From: Pomacea canaliculata
Taxonomy: Eukaryota; Mollusca; Gastropoda; Architaenioglossa; Ampullariidae
Length of the DNA: 64,000 nucleotides
Assembly: GCF_003073045.1 (NCBI RefSeq)
Contig: NC_037597.1
Span: 22,706,158 to 22,770,157, forward strand
Direction of reading: 5' to 3'
Part shown: one piece after another, positions 50,936 through 61,100 of the stretch
Layout of the letters: each line of letters begins with the position of its first letter
Numbering within the stretch: the first letter of the stretch is position 1
Translations under genes and position numbers: made by a program
The notes under the pieces: generated by a model
What the model was told of the DNA's origin: nothing
The model's input: only the letters and a program-made list of their open reading frames with translations
Database searches by the model: none

Positions 50936-53900
50936 TTAGGCTTGTCTTCCACCTGAAACAGCAAATAGTAAACAAAATAAACTCACTACATTACAAAGCC
51001 ACAACAAACTTACAGTAAACATCGATTTTAAATTAACATTATAAACGTGCTTCATTGTTTTATTATTATTGTTCAAAGGACACGTTAGACAAAGCAATGT
51101 GAGACAGGAAGGAAGTGGTTGTGAAGTGAGTCTTTACCTCGTGGTGGTGGGACATCACCTGTTGGCTCAGGACCAGTTGGTGGTGGAAGAGCTTTCAGAA
51201 AGAAAAATACAAGCATTAAAGAAAGCGTAAGTAGTGTCGACTTTTATTAGTCTTTAGTTAACTAATACACTAATAATTTATTCAGGCAATATATTAACAT
51301 GCAGTAAAAGGTAATATCTAATTGTTTGTAAGTTTGTTTAAATTAGATTTGGTTTTTGTGATTCAGTGTAATTAACAGGAAACAATAATTGTTGTAATTG
51401 AAACAAGTTTTTGAAATCAGACATTGACTAAAATCTGGTTTACCTAGTCCGTCAGCACCAGTCGGCGGAGGACCACCTCTGCCTCCCTGAAATAAAGATG
51501 TCAGGTGTTAGGATACATACTTCAAATTATGCAGATAGTAAATCAACTTTGTGTTCTAAAACAGAAACACTCATTGTTTGCTTTACATCATAATAATACA
51601 GATCATGTGAAGAAAAGGCTTTTCAAAAGTAAAACTAGGATGAGTTTATTTAATGTCTTTAACCAGTAACTGATGATATTCATTTGCTTATCACCATCGC
51701 TTACGCCTTTCCTATTTCTTTGTCAAAACTCTACCCCAACCATAACTTGTCTTGCTCTTTAGCAACACTGCATGTTTATAAATACAAAAATAATCAACAC
51801 CCTTGAATGACTCAACAAATATGTCACTGTGTGAATTAGATATGTTATTACCCGAGGACCTTCCCTGCCTTGTCTTGCATCTGAAAAAGCAAATGTTAAA
51901 TTAAACGTGATTGCTTAAGTTAAAATGGATTTGAATTAAAGTTATGAACTAACTTCCTTGAGTTTTTAAAATACAAAAGACATAAAGATATGCAACTGTG
52001 AACTATTAAATAGAAGTCGGACAAATAATATTTCAAAGGTAAAAAGATTTAAGTTAATATTTACCTCGTGGTGGTAGGAAATCTCCTGTTGGCTGAGGAC
52101 CAGTCGGTGGTGGAAGAACTTTAAATAAAAATCACACAAAAAGTTGTTGAGTAAATGTAGGATCGACTATTATTAAATTTTAAAAAGTACATAGGCTTTT
52201 AGCACATGTATGCTAAGCAAGAGAAAACTGACATTTTAAACAATATCTTGAAATGACTATAAAGGAAATAATTTATTGTAATTTTCAAAAAATTATATTT
52301 GCTTGTTAAGTGATTCAATATGATAAGTAGGTTTCTTTATTTGCTAAAATCTTGTTTACCTAGTCCGTCGGCACCGGTCGGTGGTGGACCTCCTCTGAAT
52401 CCCTGATAAAAGTAACATGTGGTGTAAGTACACATCATTATTCTAAAAGACTGCACAACTAAGAAATACTTGAGATAATATTAACTAAAATTTACTTTGT
52501 GCTATAACATATAAGTTCACTTATTTCTTGTACTTTTATTTTCATACCGACTTCCATATCTTTTATGTAACAGCTCTGCCTCTGTCTCTTGCTACTATGT
52601 TTTAGAAACTTATAGTAACTTAAAGATTGTAAACACTATTTAAAGACAGCAATTATTTCGCTGCCTGAATGAATCGTGTTTCTTTACCCGAGGAGCTTCC
52701 CTGGGTTGTCTTCCACCTGAAATAGCAAACATCAAATTAAATAAACTCACTACATTACAAACTCGAACACAAAACGTACAGTAAACATTGGTTTGAAATA
52801 AACATTATAAATTTGCTTCATTGTTTTGTTTTGATTCAAAGGACATGTGAGACAGAGCAATGTGAGACAGGAAGTGGTTGTGTCTTTACCTCGTGGTGGT
52901 GGGACATCGCCTGTTGGCTCAGGACCAGTCGGTGGTGGAAGAGCTGTGAAACAACAAGGTATTAAAGAAATTGGAAGTAGCATAGACGTCTATGAGTGAT
53001 AAGTTTCACAAATACACTAAAACTTTTTTTGAAGACACGTATTACAGTTCATCAATATGCTATTGGATTGAATGTAAATTTGTCTGAATAACATTTGCTT
53101 TGTGATTCAGTGTAATCAGCAGGAGAGTAAGTAAAGATTGTTGATTATTGTAAACACGTTATTGAAACAAAAAATTTGGCAATAATCTTGTTTACCTAGA
53201 CCGTCGGCACCAGTTGGAGGAGGACCTCGTCTTCCACCCTGAAAGGTAACGTGTAGTGTAAGTATACATCATTATATTAAATACTGCACATATACATATA
53301 GCTTCAGATATAATAGGTTCAGATTATCTTTGCACGATAGCTTAATAAAATTTACTTCTTTTCTGTACTTTTATTTTCATCCCTTCGATATTTCTCACGT
53401 AATAGTTATGTCTCTGTCTCATTGAGTACTACCTTTTAGAAACTTTACAAAAATCACAGCTTGTAACACTATTTTTAAGGGATTCAGTAATTATTGCCCT
53501 GAGTGAATTAATTGTATTTTTACCCGAGGAGCTTCCCTAGGTTGTCTGCCACCTGAAACAGAAAATGACAAATAAAGTAAATTCATGTCATAGTTACAAA
53601 AAATGAAAATAAAAATCTAAACGTGGATTAAAAGTAACGAGATGAAACTCTTCTAGTTTTTCCTCCAATCGACTTGGAAACAGGGTAAGTGTCTTGGTCA
53701 ACCTGAGTGCATGCTTGTCTACATCCATGACAGCGAGGTAGACAACATGAGGTGGACAGAAGCATGCGTGATGTTGTTGAGGTGAAAACACTGACTGGAC
53801 TGGACTGAGAGTTTACCTCGTGGTGGTGGGACATCGCCTGTTGGCTCAGGACCAGTCGGTGGTGGAAGAGCTGTAAAAAGGGAATAATTAAAAGCATCAA

Positions 53901-56895
53901 ATAGATAAATAGTTGCATTTAATATTCTTAGTCCTAAATAATGCACTAATACCTTCTTAAGCGGCATATTAAAATGTTTAGTAGGTAACATCGGATCGCT
54001 TGTATTTTTGCTTTAAAAGCTACTTAAATTTGTTGTTGTGACTCAGTGTAATCAGCAAAAAAGGAAACAATAATTGTTGTTTAATGTAAAGAAGTTTTTG
54101 AAAACAAAAATGACTCAAATGTTGCTTTACCTAGTCCATCAGCACCAGTCGGTGGAGGACCACCTCTGCCTCCCTAAAAACAAAGATGTTAGATGTTAGC
54201 AGACACATTTCAAATGTTGCAGATAGTAAATCCACTTTGTGTTCTAAAATTGAAAAAGTTTGACTGTTTCGTTTACATTATAAGAATATAAATCTTGAGG
54301 ATAAAAAGGTAAAAAAAGGAAAAATTGAGTTCAATAAATAGTCTGTTGATGTTTTTCACGAATAGCTTTTCTTTATCAAAACTCTACCCCAGGCATATTT
54401 CGTCTTGTTCTTTGGAAACACTGCATTTTTATCAAAAGTTGTTAATACTGTTGATTTTCTCAACAAATATGTCACTGTGTGAACTAAATATTTTATTACC
54501 CGTGGACCTTCCCTGCCTTGTCTTGCATCTGAAAAAGCAAATATTAAATAAAACTTCATTGCCAAGTCACAAACGAAAATTAAAATAAACGTAGATTAAA
54601 ATTAAAGTAATGAAGCAGCTTCAGTGATTTTTTTTTACCTCAGAGGACATAAAAATAAGCGGTTGTTCACTATGAAACAGGAAGTAGGACAAAGAATGAC
54701 TTGAAGGTAAAAATACTGAAGTTAGTCTTTACCTCGTGGTGGTGGGACATCGCCTGTTGGCTCAGGACCAGTGGGTGGAGGTAGAGCTGTTTAAACACAC
54801 ACACGCGAAGTGTTATAGTAAAAGTAGGATCGACTAAGTTTGTTTTTAAAACTATACGCTTGTATTTACCATAAGTATAGCAAACAAGGTGACCTTTACA
54901 GTTTAGGTAATATATTTAATGCATTTATTTGTATGACAGTTAATAGTTGACTGGTTATAAATTTGTTGAAATTACGCTTTTGAGTGATTCAACATGATAA
55001 GTAAGTTGCTTATTGAAACAAATCTTGTTTACCTAGTCCGTCGGCACCAGTCGGGGGAGGACCGCCTCTAAATCCCTGAAAGGTAGAGTGGGATGTTAGT
55101 ACACATTATTATTTTAAAATACTAAACAAATACAAAATTCTGCAAACATCATTAGTTCAAGTTAACTTTGTGCGATAATGTAAAAAAAAAAAAAATACCC
55201 ACTTTTTTTTTTTATACCGACTTCCTTACTTCTCAAGTAATAGTTTTGTCTCTGCCTCACTTCATACTACGTTTCAGAAACTTCAAAGACATCAAAGCTT
55301 GTAACACTATTTAGCAACTCAGCATTTATTGCCCTGAGTGAATTAATCGTATTTTTACCCGAGGAGCTTCCCTAGGTTGTCGTCCACCTGAAACAGAAAA
55401 TGACAAATAAAGTAATTTCATGTCATAGTTACAGAGAAGGAAGAAAATAAACATCTGAACGAGGATAAAATTAAAGGAGTTGAAACTCTTTTGTTGTTTA
55501 ATTTAATGGACTAAGCAATAAGGTATGTGACTTAGTTAACATGAGTGCATGCTCGTCTACATCCATGACAGCGAGGTAGACAACATGAGGTGGACATAAG
55601 GATGAGTGATGTTGTTGAGGTGAAAATACTGACTGGACTGGACTGAGAATTTACCTCGTGGTGGTGGGACATCGCCTGTTGGCTCAGGACCTGTCGGTGG
55701 TGGAAGAGCTGTAAAAAAAGAAAAATACCAGAATTAAAGAAAATTAAAGTAGCATCAACTATTATTAGTCGTATTAAATTTCACTGACTCAGTAATAAAT
55801 TTTTAAGCAACGTATTAAATGCATCAGTAGTAATATCGGATTGCTTGTAATTTTTGTTAAAATAAATTTGTTTATACGACTTGGCGTAGCTAGCATGAGA
55901 GAAATAACTAATTGTTGTGTATTGTTAACAGCATTTTGAAAAGACAAATTAGCTAAAATCTCCTAATCATTCTGTAATCACTGTAAAATTCGACCTTTCA
56001 AGCTGAGAGATGTCAAACGTGAAAATACATTTTTCCTGCCCTTGCACTGTTTGATGAGATATGGTAAAACATTAATTGATGTTTATTACTAATTATTAAA
56101 TGTTGCTTCTTTGCAAAAGAGAAAATTGGCATACACAAAATACAGCGCCTTTACCTAGTCCGTCGGCACCTGTTGGTGGGGGGCCACCTCTTCCTCCCTG
56201 AAAACGTAACCAGCGTAAGTAAATTTTGACAAAATAATATAGTTGTTATGAGTGAACTGATATGCTAGAAAAAGAAAAAATAATAACAAATTTCTAAGAT
56301 AATATTTTATCAAAATAAACAGGAAGTGAATCAGTCAGTCCATTGACCGGCACTTGTCGTTGGGGGGAGCACATAGAGGGAAGCGGAAGCTGACCGGGCC
56401 CTTCACTCTTGCCTACTGTGGGGGACAGTCATGTGGTCTTGTACAGGACGACCAGTACAGTCTTTGAAGTATACAGTTTTTTTTTGTGTGTCACCGCAGT
56501 CTCGACTACCCTCCAAGGTTCCTTGAAGGATAGTCATCGACAGGATGTGGTGCCGGGTCATTTGACCGAAAAAGAACAGCTTATGTCGCTTGACTGCTGA
56601 AAGTAGAGGTTGCTGGTGTCCTGCGAGTGTGGCAACCGTGTTTCGTACAAAGTCATTGGTTCTATGTTCTTTGTATGAGATCAGGAGCAGCTTGCTCTAG
56701 AATGCCTGGCTTCTTTGTATCTCGGCGAGCAGAGTCCACGTGTCACATCTGTAGAGCAGTATCGGTGCTACTTATGACTTTCAAAAAGTCATATAATTAT
56801 TTACATAAACTCAATTATAAACTTACTGGAGGTGGAGCTCGTGCCTCTGAGAGGACGGCGAAGACAAGGACAGCGATCAGAAGGGTGATTCTCAT
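50936..56895 (-). CDS. Secreted Pro/Gly/Arg-rich micro-exon gene 2 (6 cassettes, 270 aa)
   Basis: Paralogue of gene 1 on the opposite strand. Signal exon 56895-56827. B: 56197-56155, 55075-55033, 54173-54131, 53238-53196, 52402-52360, 51486-51444. A: 55708-55655, 54786-54733, 53870-53817, 52943-52890, 52118-52065, 51191-51138. C: 55387-55359, 54528-54500, 53552-53524, 52716-52688, 51880-51852, and a terminal one from 50952. Coding sum 810 nt, all phases agree. B copies 2 and 5 read GFRGG, copy 4 GGRRG. A copy 5 is the most divergent (VLPPP..PQPTGDFLPPR). C copies 3 and 4 are both GGRQPREAPR, breaking the odd/even alternation once, consistent with loss of one cassette. The protein ends GGRQA then TAA. 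Intron 1 is enlarged by a LINE fragment. Secreted; function unknown. Confidence 0.9.
51138..56197 (-). repeat. Tandem B-A-C micro-exon array of gene 2
   Basis: Six cassettes with the same 43/54/29-nt exon sizes as genes 1 and 3. Introns after A copies 1 and 3 carry the shared GACTGGACTGGACTGA block in complement (near 53790 and 55632). A single GGRQPREAPR doublet (C3, C4) marks the likely site of an unequal exchange. Confidence 0.88.
56330..56790 (-). mobile_element. LINE fragment in intron 1 of gene 2
   Basis: The minus strand encodes ILLYRCDTWTLLAEIQR, then a stop, then LISYKEHRTNDFVRNTV, FFFGQMTRH and ILQGTLEGSR. These follow the order LLYGCESWTL, ISYKEHRTNE.VR, WFGHVTRH, ILQGTLEGGRRRGRQ of the C-terminal region of RTE/L2-like animal LINEs. 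The in-frame stop and missing RT domain show a dead 3' fragment. It has the same orientation as gene 2 and explains why this intron is 629 bp against 323 bp in gene 1 and 244 bp in gene 3. Confidence 0.85.
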
Positions 56896-57180
56896 GATGA
56901 ACGTCCTCGGGAGACCAGACAACGATGTCGGTGCAACGGTCCGGATGCCTCAACACGGCCACAGCCTCGGCTTTTATACCTGCGGGACCTGCTCACCTGC
57001 GTGCTTACCTGGTCAACGTTAGACGTCTTTGCTGTGGACATTCGATACGAGTTGTCTCCAGTTTCTGCTAACTGACACGGGGAGACAACTGAGAAGACGT
57101 GACGCGCTTTCCCAAGGCATCATGACGCAAACCGTGGACAACTCTAGAGTCTTGTTGCCTCCGAGAAGCCGACATCTGTA
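56896..57180 (-). promoter_or_regulatory. Promoter of micro-exon gene 2
   Basis: On the minus strand TATAAAA lies at 56978-56972, with two CAGGT(A/G)AGCA units just upstream (one of them CAGGTAAGCA) and the dyad AGTTGTCTCC / GGAGACAACT at 57090-57081 and 57059-57050. The block aligns with that of genes 1 and 3 out to the sequence GTTGCCTCCGAGAAGCC (57155-57172). Confidence 0.75.
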
Positions 57181-57880
57181 TGGTGAGCTGGACATATAAC
57201 TAACATATACCGTAGCAGAAGGTAACATTCACACGAAACACGGCAATTTAAATAATTTCAGTCAAACTAATACAGAAGCATTTAACGTACACCTGGAGTT
57301 TTTCCACACGGGGACACCTTTATCCTATGTGAGAAGCAGATGCGTGTGAAGGGGTTACAATCAATCAAATATTTTTTCGGATTTTGTAACGCAAACGAAT
57401 ACATGTGAAAAACAAAAATGCTGATGCAGGGATAATTTCATTTCTACGGTTTACATGCAAAGAAGGGATGAGGTCATTTAGAGTGATGATGATGATGATG
57501 ATGCTGATGTGTGTGTAAATTAACCTTATTCCCATGTGCCCTCAGTTGATAATACAGTTACAAGCATTACAATTGCGTAAAATGATTGTGCATGTGATAT
57601 TTCTTTTTTACAGTCAATCAGGGCTGTAACACAGACTAGAATTGCCCATTTTATCTGAGCAACGGCTAGGGAGAGACTCATACTATCACACGATGACTTG
57701 CCAAAGATATTTCTGATCAACTAATGAAATGCACACACACACACACGCGCACACACACACACACACTTTGACCAGAGCATACAGTATTTACTGATATAAA
57801 AGCTACGTTTATTATACTTTATTCTAAGATTGCTGCCTTTCGGGAAATTCATTGGCATGTTTCCATGTCCAGCGCACCCA
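57181..57880. other. Unique core of the divergent gene 2/gene 3 intergenic region
   Basis: About 0.7 kb between the inverted promoter blocks. It holds a GAT microsatellite (about 57484-57506) and a CA/CG run (57732-57766). No gene is seen. Confidence 0.6.
57732..57766 (+). repeat. CA/CG microsatellite
   Basis: CACACACA with a short CGCGC interruption, 35 bp, in the divergent intergenic region. Confidence 0.9.
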
Positions 57881-58188
57881 ACAGATGTCGGCCTCTCGGA
57901 GGCAACAAGACTCTACAGTTGTCCACAGTTTGACTCATGATGCCGTGGGAAAGCGCGTCACGTCTTCTCAGTTGTCTCCCCGTGTCAGTGAACAGAAAGT
58001 GGAGACAACTCGTATCGAATGTCCACAGCAGAGACGCCTAACGTTGACCAGGTAAGCAGACAGGTGAGCAGACAGGTGAGCAGACAGGTGAGCAGGTCCC
58101 GCAGGTATAAAAGCCGAGGCTGTGGCCGTGTTGAGACATCCGGACCGTTGCACCGACATCGTTGTCTGGTCTCCCGAGGACGTTCATC
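57881..58188 (+). promoter_or_regulatory. Promoter of micro-exon gene 3
   Basis: TATAAAA at 58106-58112, dyad arms at 57970-57979 and 58001-58010. Here the CAGGTGAGCAGA unit is present four times (the first as CAGGTAAGCAGA) between about 58048 and 58096, against two in genes 1 and 2. Confidence 0.75.
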
Positions 58189-61100
58189 ATGAGAATCACT
58201 CTTCTGATCGCTGTCCTTGTCTTCAGTGTCCTCTCAGAGGCACGAGCTCCACCTCCAGTAAGTTTATATTTGAGTTTATGTAATTAATCATGTGACTTTA
58301 GATGGCATGAAGGACACCGTGTTTGCTCTTTATCAGTTAAAGACATCACTTACAACACCAATATATCATTAACAAAAATTATGTATGGTCCAGTGTTAAT
58401 ATATAATCTAATTTATTCACGTCCCTTTTCCTAGAATATCTCTTTACTCATGATATCTGTATTATTCTGTCAAACTTTACTTACGCTGGTTATGTTTTCA
58501 GGGAGGCAGAGGTGGCCCCCCACCAACAGGCGCCGACGGACTAGGTAAAGGCGATATATTTTGTCCATGCCAATTTTCTCTTCTACAAGAAGTAGCATTT
58601 AATAATTAACAATCAACAATTATTTTCCATTTCTTTATCATGTGAAGCGGTGTAAGGACAGGAAAAATTATTTTAGTATTATACATCTCTCAACCTGAAA
58701 GGTCAAGTTTTACAGTAATCACATAATGACTCGGAGATTTTAGCTAATTTCTATTTTCAAAGATTTGTTTACAATAAACAACAATTAGTGATTTCTCTCC
58801 TGCTAACAAAGCTTAATCACAGCAACAAATCTACTTTTACCAAAAGTAAAGCAATCCAGTATTACCCGATGATGCATTTAATACGTTGCTTAAGGAAGTA
58901 TCAGTGAGATTCTAGAAGACTCACAATAGTTGATGCTACTTTATATTTCTTTAATGCTTATATTTTTGTTTTTTTACAGCTCTTCCACCACCGACTGGTC
59001 CTGAGCCAACAGGCGATGTCCCACCACCACGAGGTAAATTCTCAGTCCAGTCCAGTCAGTGTTTTCACCTCAACAACATCACTCATCCTTATGTCCACCT
59101 CATGTTGTCTACCTCGCTGTCATGGATGTAGACGATCATGCACACAGGTTAACTAAATCACATACCTTATTGCTTAGTCCATTAGAGTAAGCACTAAAAG
59201 AGATACATGCTACTTTTAATCCACGTTTGGATGTTTATTTTTCCTTTTCTGTAACTTTGTGTGAAATTAGTTAATTTATCAATTTCTGTTTCAGGTGGCA
59301 GACAACCTAGGGAAGCCCCTCGGGTAAAAATACATTTAATTCACTCGGGGCAATAAATAAATGCTGAGTTGCTAAATAGTGTTACAAGCTTTGATGTCTT
59401 TGAAGTTAGTACACAGCCATCAGAGACAAACTATTACATAAGAAATAAGCAGATCAGTATAAAAATAAAAGTACAAGAAACAAATCATGAAATGGATTTG
59501 TTTTACATCATACAAGGTTAATTTGAACTAACATATATGAAGTATTTTGTATTTGTGCAGTGTTTTAAAATAATGATGTGTACTTACAACCCACGTTAAC
59601 TTTCAGGGATTTAGAGGTGGTCCTCCTCCAACTGGTGCCGACGGACTAGGTAAACCAGATTTTTGCCAATTAGTAACCTAGTGATGACGTTGATTCACTA
59701 AAACGAGAATGTTATTTTAACAAATTTATAACTAATTAATTATTACCTATCTATTTCTTTGTACACATTTTTTAAAATGTCAAGATTAACTTCTGTGTGT
59801 TTGAAAAGCTCTTCCACCACCGACTGGTCCTGAGCCAACAGGCGATGTCCCACCACCACGAGGTAAAGACTAACTTCAATGTTTTACCTTCAAGTCGTTA
59901 TTTGTCCTGATTCCTGTTTCATAGTGTATACTCACTTATCTTTATGTCTTCAGCCTTAAAAAAATCTATTTGCAGTTGTTTGATATCTTTATTTAAATCC
60001 AGGTTTAGTTTAATTTTGTTTATGCATTGACAATAAAGTTTCATTTAACATTTGCTTTTCCAGATGCAAGACAAGGCAGGGAAGGTCCACGGGTAATAAC
60101 ATATTTAATTCACACAGAGACATATTTGTTGAGAAAATCAACATTGTTAACAACTTTTGATAAACATGAAGTGTTGCTAAAGAGGAGATCGAAATGAGGC
60201 TGGGGTAGAGTTTGAAAAAGAAAGATGAAAGGCGCTATAAAAGTGATAAAGAAATGAAAATTATCAGTTAATCGTAAAAGACATGAACAGACTACTTAAT
60301 AACTCTTTTATTTGAACTATTTTTCTTTTTTTTTTTCGCCAGATGTATGTGAATATGATGTAAAAACCAGTTAATTTTTTCAACTTTAGAACACAAAGTT
60401 GATTTACTATCTGCAGCATTTGAAATGTGTCTGTTAACATCTACATCTTCCTTTTAGGGAGGCAGAGGTGGTCCACCCCCGACTGGTGCTGATGGACTAG
60501 GTAAAGAGACATTTTAGTTCATTTTTGTTTTCAAAAGCATGTTTATAGTAAACAGCAATAATTGTTTTCTTTCCTTCTGATTACACTTAATCCCAACCAC
60601 CAATCTAAGTGGCTGTTTAAACAAACATACAAGCGATCGGATGTCACACATCAGTGCATTTTAATATGTCGCTTTAAAGAGGTATTAAAGTATTATTGAA
60701 GACTAATACTATTAACTGCAATTTATTTATTTAATTTTTTGCTTTTTTTCTAAAAGCTCTTCCACCACCGACTGGTCCTGAACCAACAGGCGATGTCCCA
60801 CCACCACGAGGTAAATTCTCAGTCCAGTCCAGTCAGTATTTTCACCTCAACAACATCACTCATCCTTATGTCCACCTCATGTTGTCTACCTCGTTGTCAT
60901 GGATGTAGACGAGCATGCACTCAGGTTGACTAAGTCATATACCTTATTGCCTAGTCCTTTAGAGGAAGCACTAACAGAGTTTCAGCTTTCAATCCATGTT
61001 TAGTTTTCTATTTTTCTTCTTTGTAACTATGTCTGGAATAACTTATTTCTCAATTTCTGTTTCAGGTGGCAGACAACCTAGGGAAGCTCCCCGGGTAAAA

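Noticed and set aside
52750..53991. Single-frame ORFs covering A exons, such as those at 52750-52983 and 53719-53991
   Set aside because: They are micro-exons extended into introns; splice borders and phase define the true 54-nt exons.
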